The notes beneath the pieces are model-generated. The model had not been told where the DNA came from and searched no databases. It saw nothing but the letters and a program-made list of their open reading frames with translations. A DNA stretch of 64,000 nucleotides. Origin: Oligoflexia bacterium (GTDB taxonomy: Bacteria; Bdellovibrionota; Bacteriovoracia; Bacteriovoracales; Bacteriovoracaceae). Below are positions 42,388 through 51,303 of this stretch, in pieces; within the stretch, counting starts at the first letter, position 1; every line of letters starts with the position of its first letter. The stretch covers positions 1 to 64,000 of the forward strand of contig JAAEST010000011.1 in the NCBI GenBank assembly GCA_024229115.1, given 5' to 3'. The translations under genes and the position numbers were made by a program.

Positions 42388-45300
42388 ATGAAATTACCTG
42401 CATTGGTTGCACAGGCAACTCTGACATTATTACTGGCGCTTATTTATCAACAGACACTAGCAAGCTTACCTAGTGAGATTGATTTTCCTAAGGCCTATGA
42501 AGAATATCAAGATAAGAAAGAAATCTCTGATGACCTTCGTGGTATTGCAGATAATCTCCAAAGTATTATCGATCAAATTAATGAAGACCTTGCAAATTAT
42601 GCGAGCTCTATCGTTAATGACCAAACTGAAATTTCAGATAACCAGGCCTATATCTCTGAATTGAGAGAAGACATCGCTAATAGAGAGTCCCTCATCTCTA
42701 GACTACTTTCAGAAATTACAAATCTTGAAGGCCAACTTAGATCTCTCTCAGATGAATTAGAAAGAACAAATGGTGATATCGCATTAACAACTGATGATCG
42801 TAACCGTGAAGCTAACGAATTACAGTACCTCATTCGTCAAAGTGAAGAGGCTCGTGTTTTCTTAAATAGAAGAATTCAAGAATATAATGATCAACAAAAT
42901 ATCGTAGCCAACCTTGATTCAAATTTAAGAGATGCTAGAGAGACTCGTAGAACAATTCTTGGTCGTAAACAAAAAGTTGAGTCTGACATTGTTGATGGAC
43001 AGAATTTCTTAAGAAATGCACGTGGTCGCCTAAGAGATCTAAATGCGAAAGTTTCTGAATTAGAGTCTCGTCTTTCACAACTACAATCAAGACAATCGCA
43101 GGCCAAACAAAATGTTGCTCAGGCATCACAAAGAGAAAGAAGACTTCGTGGAGAATATGACGCTGCCAATGCAAAGCTAGCTCCTCTTAAAAGAAGAGTA
43201 AATAATCTTTCATCAGCTGTGAGATCTCTTAAGTCAGATATCTCTTCATTACAAAGTTCAATCAATTCAAAAAAATCGAAAGTTCAATCACTGAAAAGTG
43301 ATTTAAATAATCTTCCAGGAAAGATTTCTCAAACTGAGTCACAATTAAGGCAAGCACAGTCGAATCTTTCTTCGGTTGAAGGTCAGATTTCTAGCAAACA
43401 ATCACAGCTTCGTTCTAAGCAATCAGAACTAGAATCTGTGAGAAATGAGATTAAAAGACTTTCTCAAGGACCTCGTAATCCAGATACAAGAGCTAAGATT
43501 GAAGCTTTAAGAAGTAGAGCAGCAACATTAAGAAGTGAAGTAAACTCATTACGTTCAGAAGTTTCTTCTTTAGAAAGCAAGAAATCTAGAATCAGTTCAA
43601 ATATTAGTTCTCTACAAAGTAAGCTTCGTGAATTAAGAGGTGGAGCTGCAAGTTTAAGACAAAAAATTGCCAGCCTTGAAAGTGAGATCTCATCTTTAAG
43701 AAGTTCTCTGCAGTCAAAGAGAAGTGAACTTTCAACTAAAGAGTCTGCTCTTGCATCTGCCAAGAGTGAATTACAGAGTGCAAGTGCTCAGTTCTCACAA
43801 ATTACACAAAGATATAATGCTGCTAAGAGTGAACTTCAAGCAGCTCAAAGCCGTTTAAGTGAAGTGAATGGTAGAATCTCAAATGTTAAGAGTGAATTAG
43901 ACCAAACAACGACAAGACAAAGAAATCTAAGAGCGAAAATGTCGAGCACAAGACAAGAGGTTCAAGAGTTAGAAAGTCGTCTTGTTCAAATTAAAAATAG
44001 ACTAGTAAAGAATGCTAACCGTATTTCTAGTCTTGAATATGATCTAAGTCGTGCTGAAAATGAGCTAGCATCTCGTGAGTACGATATGAATAGAGCTCGT
44101 CAGGAATATGATAGAAGAGAGCAAAGAGTTGCTATTCAGCAAAGAAGAGTTGAAGATCTTGATAGAAGAATTGATCAACTGATTGCTGTTAAGAACCAAC
44201 TTGAAAATGATATGAGCGCAACTCGTGGTGAGATCGCCGCAAGACAAAGCACGATCTCTGATAACAGAAGTATGATTGCTCAAAATCAGTCTAATATCAG
44301 TAATGCTCAGTCTAATATTGCAATGCTTGAGCAAAGAATTAAAGACTCTGAAGCACAAATCGCTCGATTAAATAATGAGCTTCCTCGTAGAGAATCTGAG
44401 TTTGCAGCGGCAGATGCAAAAGCAAGAGCAGCTGAAACTGTGACGGCACAGAGAAAAGTTGTTTATCTTGATAAGAAATCACTCTATGAAAAATACGATT
44501 CACAAGCGAGAAACCTAGGGGCCAATCAATCAGTTGCTATTGCGCAAAGAAAGGGGAGTGCTCTTGGTCGTGCTGATTCATTAAGAGATGGAAATAGAGT
44601 TGGTGAAAGAATAGGTAATGAACTAGCTGCCATCGACGGAGAGTTTAGAGGATTTATTCGTGGAGAGTTAACTGGTTATGATCAGGGTCTTGCTGATGGA
44701 AAAGTTTCTGAAGTTGATTATCAGAAAGGTCACCAAGCAGGTTTTGCTATCGGTAAAGATGCAGCTAGAGCCGATGCTGTAAGAATTGATTTTCCTAAGG
44801 GATATAGAGCTCAACGAGCGGAACTTCTAAGTGAACTTCCATCTAGAGAAGTAGATCTTAGAGATTTTCTTAAAGATAGACTTGATGAATTTGATTTTCT
44901 AGCGACAAGAAACTCTGGTCTTCTAAGAAAAGGTTTAGGGAATTTTAATGGAGAGATGGAAGGCCTTCAAAAGGGACTTCAAGAGGGACTTCAAGACGAA
45001 ACAATCATCACTCCAGAAGAGCTAAAGCGTGCCGGAACTCTCGATACAGTGATTGATCCAGATCTTAAGAAAAATAGAGATCTTCTCGAGCAATATAATG
45101 ATGAAAGAAGAAACCTTTCGAATCCTAAGTATGTTTACCAACAATTAAGAAATATCTCGATTGATACTACTGATAGAGATTGTTCAGCTGTTTACAAGAA
45201 AGTTGATGACTTTATTGAAACTTGTAAGAGAGGATATCAAAATCAATTTAAGTCGGTATTTGCTAATAATCACAAAGAAGTTTTCTTTAAGAACTACAAT

Positions 45301-46290
45301 TCTCACTATACAGCTAAGAAACAAGATACTTTTGAGAAAAATAAGAATATGAATTTCCAAGCTTCAAAAGATCTTTCTTATAAGAGAGTATACGCTCAAC
45401 TCTTTAGAGAAGGGGCAAAAGTTGCTTTCAATAATGGAAAGGTGCAAGGTCAAAAAGATGGTTATGCTAAATTTAGAAAGCCATTTGGAGAAGAAGAGTA
45501 CAATAAAGGTGAAGAGGCTTTCGCAAAATATGCTAGTGCTAACTCATTTGTTCTTCCACACACAACTGACTCGAAAGAGAAGGGACTCATTAGAGCACTT
45601 GATCCAAAAGGGTTAAGACAGGGAACTGCTCTTACAATGGATCTCAACTTAGTTAACTTTGGTAAGCAAGTTTCTAAGACTGGAGAAGTTCAAGTAAGAG
45701 TTCTTGCTCACTCAAGAAATATTACTCTTGATTCACAAATTGCAAACCTTCGTAACCTTACGGCCAATGCTCAAGTTTTCGTGAACTCTGTACTTAACGG
45801 TAAAGTTAAAGCTGATGCTCTGCCTGGTTCAGAAATTTGGATGAAAGTACTTGTGACGACAAAAGGGGATGAGCTAGATAAGGTGAACAAAACAGAATTC
45901 ATGATTAAGGAATCTGTTGTGGTTAATCCATCTATCACGAGCTCGGTTCAATTTGAAAATGAAGTTAAGTGGAGAAAGTGGAAAGTCTTCCCATTTAAGT
46001 GGAAGTTCAGAAAGCATAGCTTTACTGTGAACTACAAAGGGCAAAGAAATAATATTCCAGGACAGTACACAGTAACAGTGACTCCAACTAAAGAAAGTCT
46101 TGAGTTTATTAAAATGAATACTGATGCAACAGTTTCATTTGATGCTCCAGCTTTTAATCAAAATGCTTCTGTTAATTTTGGTTATGAATTTATTAAAAAG
46201 GCCAAGAAACAATCTATCGCTTTTGAAGTTGTGACAACTTATGGTGATGAGGTTGTGGCCAGAGAAGAAATGAATATAAAAGTAGATTAA
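42388..46290 (+). CDS. Secreted giant coiled-coil protein
   Basis: 1300 residues. Signal peptide (MKLPALVAQATLTLLLALIY). Residues about 45-680 are one long heptad-repeat region rich in Ser, Arg, Gln and Glu (e.g. SLKSDISSLQSSINSKKSKV). Then Gly-spaced helices with a GxxxG-type rhythm (GYDQGLADGKVSEVDYQKG, then GEMEGLQKGLQEGL), a second helical part with two Cys, and a C-terminal beta-sandwich-like domain from about 1050. At roughly 90 nm the coil would span a large part of the periplasm or beyond. No family recognised. A small secreted peptide gene follows 33 bp later. Confidence 0.75.
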   Translation: MKLPALVAQATLTLLLALIYQQTLASLPSEIDFPKAYEEYQDKKEISDDLRGIADNLQSIIDQINEDLANYASSIVNDQTEISDNQAYISELREDIANRESLISRLLSEITNLEGQLRSLSDELERTNGDIALTTDDRNREANELQYLIRQSEEARVFLNRRIQEYNDQQNIVANLDSNLRDARETRRTILGRKQKVESDIVDGQNFLRNARGRLRDLNAKVSELESRLSQLQSRQSQAKQNVAQASQRERRLRGEYDAANAKLAPLKRRVNNLSSAVRSLKSDISSLQSSINSKKSKVQSLKSDLNNLPGKISQTESQLRQAQSNLSSVEGQISSKQSQLRSKQSELESVRNEIKRLSQGPRNPDTRAKIEALRSRAATLRSEVNSLRSEVSSLESKKSRISSNISSLQSKLRELRGGAASLRQKIASLESEISSLRSSLQSKRSELSTKESALASAKSELQSASAQFSQITQRYNAAKSELQAAQSRLSEVNGRISNVKSELDQTTTRQRNLRAKMSSTRQEVQELESRLVQIKNRLVKNANRISSLEYDLSRAENELASREYDMNRARQEYDRREQRVAIQQRRVEDLDRRIDQLIAVKNQLENDMSATRGEIAARQSTISDNRSMIAQNQSNISNAQSNIAMLEQRIKDSEAQIARLNNELPRRESEFAAADAKARAAETVTAQRKVVYLDKKSLYEKYDSQARNLGANQSVAIAQRKGSALGRADSLRDGNRVGERIGNELAAIDGEFRGFIRGELTGYDQGLADGKVSEVDYQKGHQAGFAIGKDAARADAVRIDFPKGYRAQRAELLSELPSREVDLRDFLKDRLDEFDFLATRNSGLLRKGLGNFNGEMEGLQKGLQEGLQDETIITPEELKRAGTLDTVIDPDLKKNRDLLEQYNDERRNLSNPKYVYQQLRNISIDTTDRDCSAVYKKVDDFIETCKRGYQNQFKSVFANNHKEVFFKNYNSHYTAKKQDTFEKNKNMNFQASKDLSYKRVYAQLFREGAKVAFNNGKVQGQKDGYAKFRKPFGEEEYNKGEEAFAKYASANSFVLPHTTDSKEKGLIRALDPKGLRQGTALTMDLNLVNFGKQVSKTGEVQVRVLAHSRNITLDSQIANLRNLTANAQVFVNSVLNGKVKADALPGSEIWMKVLVTTKGDELDKVNKTEFMIKESVVVNPSITSSVQFENEVKWRKWKVFPFKWKFRKHSFTVNYKGQRNNIPGQYTVTVTPTKESLEFIKMNTDATVSFDAPAFNQNASVNFGYEFIKKAKKQSIAFEVVTTYGDEVVAREEMNIKVD

Positions 46291-46322
46291 TTTTACGAAT
46301 AAAAATTATAAGGACTAAAAAA

Positions 46323-46475
46323 ATGAAAAAATTAGTTTTAATTCTAGGTCTGTTAGGGATTGGAGCTGTAACTCTAATGTCTTCAACAAATTCTGATGAA
46401 GTTGCTTCAAACACTATTAAAGAAGCGACAACTCAGAAGATCATCGAAAAAAGACCACCTGATGATGACGAATAG
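46323..46475 (+). CDS. 50-residue secreted peptide
   Basis: MKKLVLILGLLGIGAVTLMS is a clear signal or anchor segment, followed by a short polar part ending in RPPDDDE. AAGGA lies 11 nt before ATG 46323. Likely co-transcribed with the giant coiled-coil gene. No family recognised; size argues for an accessory role. Confidence 0.7.
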   Translation: MKKLVLILGLLGIGAVTLMSSTNSDEVASNTIKEATTQKIIEKRPPDDDE

Positions 46476-46476
46476 T

Positions 46477-46592
46477 CTTTAAAAGCAAAGCTTTTAAAGT
46501 CTATTCGCCTTAGATCACCGCACCTCAAGCGTTAGCGCGTGCGGTGAGATAATGAGCCAGCAAAGCTTTTAAAGTCTATTCGCCTTAGATCA
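46477..46592. repeat. 34-bp direct repeat with hairpins
   Basis: AGCAAAGCTTTTAAAGTCTA... occurs as 34 identical bases at 46484-46517 and 46559-46592. The first copy completes a perfect stem CTTTAAAAGC-AAA-GCTTTTAAAG (46477-46499). Between the copies lies CACCGCAC...GTGCGGTG (46516-46546). No T-run follows, so it is not a standard terminator. Confidence 0.85.
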
Positions 46593-46666
46593 AAATTCGA
46601 CCATTTCCTGACCTAGGTCATACTATTTTGCGTCCAAATCTCCGATCATATATGAAAGGAGTAAGA

Positions 46667-47113
46667 ATGTTAGTAGAACAATTCATGACTAAGGACGTAG
46701 TTGTCTGTAGCGAAGATATGACAGTAGAAGAAGCATCTAAGCTTATGATTGCTGGAAACTTCTCTGTTTTACCTGTTATTGGAAGTAATCAAAAACTAGT
46801 AGGAATTATCACTGAATCAGACTTTATTGGGAAAGAGATCGATGTGCCCCACGCACTCGCTTCAATTAAGCAATTATTTGGTCAGAACTTTTATTTCAAA
46901 GAAGTAGAGCCTATCTATCAAGCCGCAAAGACTAAGAAGCTTAAAGAGATAATGAGTACTGGTGTTAAGTCCGTTTCTCCGACAACATCTCTGACTGATC
47001 TTGTGAATTTTATGATTAAGAATCATTTAAAGCGTGTTCCGGTTATTGAATCAGGAATCCTTGTTGGCATTATCACACGACGCGATCTTGTTAGGGCCTT
47101 TGCTCAAATATAG
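46667..47113 (+). CDS. Two-CBS-domain protein
   Basis: 148 residues from ATG 46667 (AAAGGAG 7 nt upstream). Two CBS units: VEQFMTKDVVVCSEDMTVEEA...GIITESDF and KEIMSTGVKSVSPTTSLTDL...GIITRRDLV. CBS pairs bind adenine nucleotides and act as energy sensors. Stand-alone; partner unknown. Lies upstream of the CsoR-type gene. Confidence 0.9.
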   Translation: MLVEQFMTKDVVVCSEDMTVEEASKLMIAGNFSVLPVIGSNQKLVGIITESDFIGKEIDVPHALASIKQLFGQNFYFKEVEPIYQAAKTKKLKEIMSTGVKSVSPTTSLTDLVNFMIKNHLKRVPVIESGILVGIITRRDLVRAFAQI

Positions 47114-47152
47114 TAACTTTACTAAATATTTCAGATTCTGTATTTTTAGCCT

Positions 47153-47455
47153 ATGGAACCCATTGATTTAGAAAAGCTTATTAATACCCCAGGTGCAGAT
47201 CATCGCTCTCATCTGAATCGCCTTAATCGTATCAAAGGCCAGCTACAAAGTATCATCAACATGGTTGAAGATGAGAAATATTGTATTAATATTATTTATC
47301 AATCAAAATCGATAAGAAATGCTCTTCGTGGTTTTGAGATGTCTGTTCTAGAAAATCATTTTCGTAAGTGTGTAAAAAAATCTATTGAGTCTAATGATCC
47401 ATCAGAAGTTGATAAGAAGATAGATGAGATCATGACCATTCTAAAAAATAGCTAA
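47153..47455 (+). CDS. csoR: CsoR-type copper-sensing repressor
   Basis: 100 residues, normal length. DUF156 pattern HRSHLNRLNRIKGQL, then C44 ... H69 ... C73 (YCIN, ENHFRKC), with spacing 25 and 4 as in the Cu(I) ligand set of CsoR. RcnR/FrmR relatives lack the last Cys. When copper binds, such repressors leave their GC-rich palindrome. Exactly such a palindrome lies 25 bp downstream, in front of the next gene. Confidence 0.85.
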   Translation: MEPIDLEKLINTPGADHRSHLNRLNRIKGQLQSIINMVEDEKYCINIIYQSKSIRNALRGFEMSVLENHFRKCVKKSIESNDPSEVDKKIDEIMTILKNS

Positions 47456-47479
47456 ATTTAAATAGAATCTAGTTAAGAT

Positions 47480-47497
47480 TATAGGGGGCCCCCTATA
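47480..47497. promoter_or_regulatory. Operator-like palindrome (CsoR target candidate)
   Basis: TATAGGGGGCCCCCTATA, an 18-bp perfect palindrome with a G5C5 centre, followed by a half-like TATACCCCC at 47503-47511. CsoR-family operators are of this G/C-tract type flanked by AT. It sits between the repressor gene and the Met-rich protein gene. Confidence 0.7.
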
Positions 47498-47576
47498 TTC
47501 TCTATACCCCCGACCCTATATTCATATTGATTACTTTTTATTCGACCTTCATAAATAAATAATCAAGGAAGGTTAT

Positions 47577-48548
47577 ATGTTTAAGAAGATTTTTACTTTT
47601 TTATTTTTAATTTCTTTAATTTCAACTCACGCAGCTAAATCAACTTCACACGCTCCAATCGGTGTTATGGGAGACCATGTTCATAAGAAGGGCGAAGCGA
47701 TGCTTAGTTTCAGAGTCATGCATATGGAAATGAGTGGAATGAGAGCCGGGACAAATTCTCTTAAGGATTCAGACTATTCTCAGATGATGAAGCCTCAAGA
47801 GATGTCGATGAGAATGTATATGTTAGGTGGTATGTACGGGGTTACAGATAATTTAACTTTAATGCCTATGCTTGGTTTTCAATCAAAAGAAATGAAGATG
47901 AAAAATGGAATGACAAAAGTTGTTTCTGAAATGGAAAGCTCTTCTCTCTCCGATATAAAACTCACAGGTCTTTATAAATTAACAGAACATTTTATATTCA
48001 AACTTGGAATTTCTATTCCAACAGGCAGTATCGAAGAAACTGGAACAATGAATGGTATGACCAATACTCGTTTACCTTATCCAATGCAAAATGGAAGTGG
48101 AACATATGATTCTCTTTGGGCCATGACTTATTCTGCACATGCAGGTCAATTTAACTATGGAGCACAAGCAGATTATATTTGGAGGCATGATTACAATGAC
48201 CAAGGTTATCGATTAGGAAATGAGTTTTCATTTTCTTCTTGGCTTGCTTACCAAGTTACAAATTGGTGGAGTCCAAGCCTGAGGGCAAAATATAGTTGGA
48301 GAAATAATATTAAGGGAAGAGATAATAACCTTACTATAATGCCTACGATGAATCCTGCGGCGAGTACACAAAACCAAGGTCGAAATGTCATTGATCTCTA
48401 TTTTGGAAGTAATTTTATGATTACGGGCGGAGCGTTAAAGGGGAATCGATTCGCCTTTGAAGTGGGTCTACCAATTGTTCAGAACTTACACGGACCACAA
48501 ATGGAAACGGACTATAGCGTTACCTTGGGATGGCAGAAATCATTATAA
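47577..48548 (+). CDS. Met-rich outer-membrane-type protein, copper-linked
   Basis: 323 residues with signal peptide (FLFLISLISTHAA). The N-terminal mature part is unusually rich in Met and His (GDHVHKKGEAML, MHMEMSGMRAG, MKPQEMSMRMYMLGGM), with further alternating beta strands and a C-terminal DYSVTLGWQKSL, as in barrels of the MetA-pathway/transporter type. Met/His clusters bind copper in other systems. Placement behind the CsoR palindrome supports a role in copper handling; this is inference. Confidence 0.75.
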   Translation: MFKKIFTFLFLISLISTHAAKSTSHAPIGVMGDHVHKKGEAMLSFRVMHMEMSGMRAGTNSLKDSDYSQMMKPQEMSMRMYMLGGMYGVTDNLTLMPMLGFQSKEMKMKNGMTKVVSEMESSSLSDIKLTGLYKLTEHFIFKLGISIPTGSIEETGTMNGMTNTRLPYPMQNGSGTYDSLWAMTYSAHAGQFNYGAQADYIWRHDYNDQGYRLGNEFSFSSWLAYQVTNWWSPSLRAKYSWRNNIKGRDNNLTIMPTMNPAASTQNQGRNVIDLYFGSNFMITGGALKGNRFAFEVGLPIVQNLHGPQMETDYSVTLGWQKSL

Positions 48549-48619
48549 AAATCAGCTTGTTTCATTATTACAAGTTAGGTAGTTTTTTAGACAATTATTA
48601 AACAAAAGAGGAATATTTC

Positions 48620-49906
48620 GTGAAACTTATCGCTCTCTTCGCTGTTCTATTTACAACATCAATTTTTGCCAATGATCTCGATACCCAACTTGATAAACTG
48701 ATCAAGGAACACAACTTAGTTCCTCTAAATGCAGTGAAGAGAGATGAAACTGAAGTCATTCGTTTAGGAGCGATGCTCTTTCATGAAACAGAACTTTCGG
48801 GGCCAAGAAATATTGCTTGTAATGTTTGTCACCATCCACGTTTTGGAACTAGTGATGGAATTCCTTTTTCAATTGGTGAAGGTGGAACTGGTGTAGGGAC
48901 ATTTAGAAATCAAAAAACGGGAGGAGTTACGGGAAGACATTCTCCTCATCTTATCAACTTAGGTTATCAAGATATTCAACATATGTTTTGGGATGGAAGA
49001 GTTTTTCGTGATGAAAAAACTGGCGAGCTTCAAACACCTGAACCAGCCCTTAATGGTAAAAATCCAAAACTTAAGAAAGTCGCAAAAACTTTAAGTATGT
49101 CTTTAAGTGCTCAAGTTATTTTTCCAATTCTTAATGAACTAGAAATGAAAGGAAAGAATAATGATATTGCTGATGCCAAAACAAATGTTGAGGCATGGGA
49201 AGCGGTAATGAAGCGTTTAACAAAAGGTCCAAAGTCTGAAAGATATATGGCCCAGTTTAAAAAAGCTTTTCCAAAGGCCCAAGAATATCATATCGGCCAT
49301 GTTGGAGAGTCGCTTGGGATTTTCCTAAAGAATAACTTCAACCTCGTAAATACTCCTTATGATAAATATCTAAGAGGAGATAAGGATGCTCTCACTGATT
49401 CACAGAAAAGAGGTCTTATCGTTTTTGCTTCAAAAGGAAAGTGTACTGAATGTCATAAAGGAAGACACCTTTCTGATTTTGATTTTAAGTCAGTTGCAGC
49501 TCCACAAATCAACCTTGCTTCTCAAGCAAATAAAGATGACTTTGGTCGTTTCGACGTTACAAAGAAAGAAGAAGATCGTTACAAGTTTAGAACACCTCCA
49601 CTAAGAAATATTTCTATCACAGCTCCTTTCATGCACTCTGGTGCATTTGCTACACTTGAGCAAGTGATTGAACATTATAATATGCCAAGAAGAAGTCTTC
49701 ACCATTTTGATATTACTAAAATGGATTTCTCTGTTTATGATGTGAACTTTGTTTACGATAGTGATTTCCGTCGTAATGAAAAGAGAATTAGTGCCATTGA
49801 TGTTGAAGAAATGAGACATCGTGGACTTGGTCTTACACAACAGGAAAAAGACGACTTATTAAGTTTTCTTAACAAAGGTCTCCTAGATTACCGATTACAC
49901 GATTAA
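48620..49906 (+). CDS. Di-haem cytochrome c peroxidase (MauG/CcpA family)
   Basis: 428 residues with signal peptide. First haem motif CNVCH at residues 67-71 after LSGPRNIA, second CTECH in KGKCTECHKGRHLSD. The late block FRTPPLRNISITAPFMHSGAF (with TLEQVIEHYN) is the family's C-terminal signature. Reduces H2O2 or oxidises partner proteins in the periplasm. It is 72 bp behind the Met-rich gene and could belong to the same copper-responsive transcript. Confidence 0.9.
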   Translation: MKLIALFAVLFTTSIFANDLDTQLDKLIKEHNLVPLNAVKRDETEVIRLGAMLFHETELSGPRNIACNVCHHPRFGTSDGIPFSIGEGGTGVGTFRNQKTGGVTGRHSPHLINLGYQDIQHMFWDGRVFRDEKTGELQTPEPALNGKNPKLKKVAKTLSMSLSAQVIFPILNELEMKGKNNDIADAKTNVEAWEAVMKRLTKGPKSERYMAQFKKAFPKAQEYHIGHVGESLGIFLKNNFNLVNTPYDKYLRGDKDALTDSQKRGLIVFASKGKCTECHKGRHLSDFDFKSVAAPQINLASQANKDDFGRFDVTKKEEDRYKFRTPPLRNISITAPFMHSGAFATLEQVIEHYNMPRRSLHHFDITKMDFSVYDVNFVYDSDFRRNEKRISAIDVEEMRHRGLGLTQQEKDDLLSFLNKGLLDYRLHD

Positions 49907-49936
49907 GTCGCCAACAATTTGTTGGACCTATTTTCT

Positions 49937-49960
49937 AAGCCCTTTAAATAGGGCTTTTAG
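49937..49960 (+). terminator. Rho-independent terminator after the peroxidase gene
   Basis: AAGCCCT-TTAAAT-AGGGCTT followed by TT. A separate perfect repeat CCAACAA-T-TTGTTGG lies at 49912-49926. Confidence 0.8.
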
Positions 49961-50058
49961 AAGTCTTTAATTCCTGCCACTTATAAAATTTTATTTAAGT
50001 ATGCTACTCTACTAACCGAAATGTATTGAGTGTGAAGTAATAGTTTAAGGTGTAAGTT

Positions 50059-50448
50059 TTGTCCGATTCTAATGTCAAATACGAAAGAATTTTTTGTGAA
50101 CAGACAGGTCGTCAGCTGGCTGCAAATCAGTTTCCTAAGACGTGCTCACTTTGCAAGAAAGTTTTTGAAACGAGGAACGATTTTCTCGACGAAACTTCGG
50201 CCTTAAGAAAAGGTGACTACTCGGCAGGTCCTAAAGACTTTGTCCTTGAATATCGAAATTGCCAATGTGGCTCAACTCTTACTTTAAAGCTCTATGATGA
50301 TCGAGGGTATAACGACAAACAAGTTGCCCAAAGAGAATTCTTTGCCAAGAGATTAGCAGAGCTGGCGAAAGAGGGAATTGAAAAAGCAGTGGCCAGAGAT
50401 ATGGTTTTCAAAGAATGGAGTTTTCTAAACTCAAAGAAAGCCGCTTAA
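50059..50448 (+). CDS. Zinc-ribbon-like small protein
   Basis: 129 residues from TTG 50059. Cys pattern: FCEQTG, CSLCKKV (CxxC) and NCQCGS (CxC) within residues 13-75, suggesting one metal site; the C-terminal third is a charged helix (AQREFFAKRLAELAKEGIEKA). No family recognised. Its stop is adjacent to the convergent M24-type gene. Confidence 0.6.
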   Translation: MSDSNVKYERIFCEQTGRQLAANQFPKTCSLCKKVFETRNDFLDETSALRKGDYSAGPKDFVLEYRNCQCGSTLTLKLYDDRGYNDKQVAQREFFAKRLAELAKEGIEKAVARDMVFKEWSFLNSKKAA

Positions 50449-51081
50449 TTAAAAAAGTAAGTCTTCGTAAAAATAACCGCATTTATTCTTTTGATCAATA
50501 AGATGAATTTCTAAAACCCATGCTCCTTCAATCGGTGTTTTTTCACAACTCTCTAAACTTCCGCGGTAGTAGATCGCGTGAGGGAAATCACTTAGTCGAT
50601 GGCCGACCATTTTTTCATTAAGCGAAAGACCTTTACTCTGTGCCAATTCTCTCGCTTTTAAATAGAGCTTTTCTCCTGAGATTTTATCTTCTTTCCATAG
50701 AGATTTAAGCTCATCAAAAACTTCCTTAGCAGGATTGATAAAACTAGGTTCTCCGAGTTTGAAGGTGTCACCAAGATCTGCTTCGTAGCCTTGAAAAACC
50801 GGTCCAAAATCCACGAAATATAGTTGTCCTAATGTAAGAGGTGTCTGGTTTTCAGAAGGTTCTCTGAAGCTCTTATTAGTGTCAAAATCGATTCTAAATT
50901 TACTTGGATGCCAGAACTTCTCAGCACCATTTTCTAGGCAAACTTCTTTGATAATTTCATGGCCTTCAGCCTCAGTCATCCCTGCCTGAATTTTATTTCT
51001 TATTTGCCCTAAGCAAGTAAGTGCCAGCTCCCTCGCCTGAAGGAGTTCTGAGAGCTTGAAATGGTCCCCACGTTTTTCCAT
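50449..51081 (-). CDS. M24-family (pita-bread) peptidase-like protein
   Basis: 210 residues. Core of the M24 family: YFVDFGPVFQGYEADLGDTF with the two metal Asp, GHRLSDFPHA with the His, and WVLEIHLIDQ with a Glu; the final Glu may be in YFYEDLLF. Members remove N-terminal residues (Met or X-Pro). It is smaller than a usual prolidase and distinct from the map gene in the window. Substrate unknown. Confidence 0.8.
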   Translation of the reverse strand: MEKRGDHFKLSELLQARELALTCLGQIRNKIQAGMTEAEGHEIIKEVCLENGAEKFWHPSKFRIDFDTNKSFREPSENQTPLTLGQLYFVDFGPVFQGYEADLGDTFKLGEPSFINPAKEVFDELKSLWKEDKISGEKLYLKARELAQSKGLSLNEKMVGHRLSDFPHAIYYRGSLESCEKTPIEGAWVLEIHLIDQKNKCGYFYEDLLF

Positions 51082-51303
51082 AGGTCTTTATCGCCGGAGC
51101 CAACTGATCTTGGCAAGAGGCCACGAGATACAAATCAAGTGTTTAGGCCTCTTAAGTTCATAAGTTACTGTTTTTATATAGGGAAAGAAGACATCACGAT
51201 TTCTTGACCGAGCAATAAACTCGGACAAGTTATAATAATTACTAAGATTCCTAAGAATTTAGACGGATATTTCCGATAAATGAGTAGGTTAGTAGGAAGG
51301 TAA

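Noticed and set aside
46477-46592. Direct repeats as a CRISPR array
   Set aside because: Only two copies, and the spacer is itself a hairpin; no cas genes.
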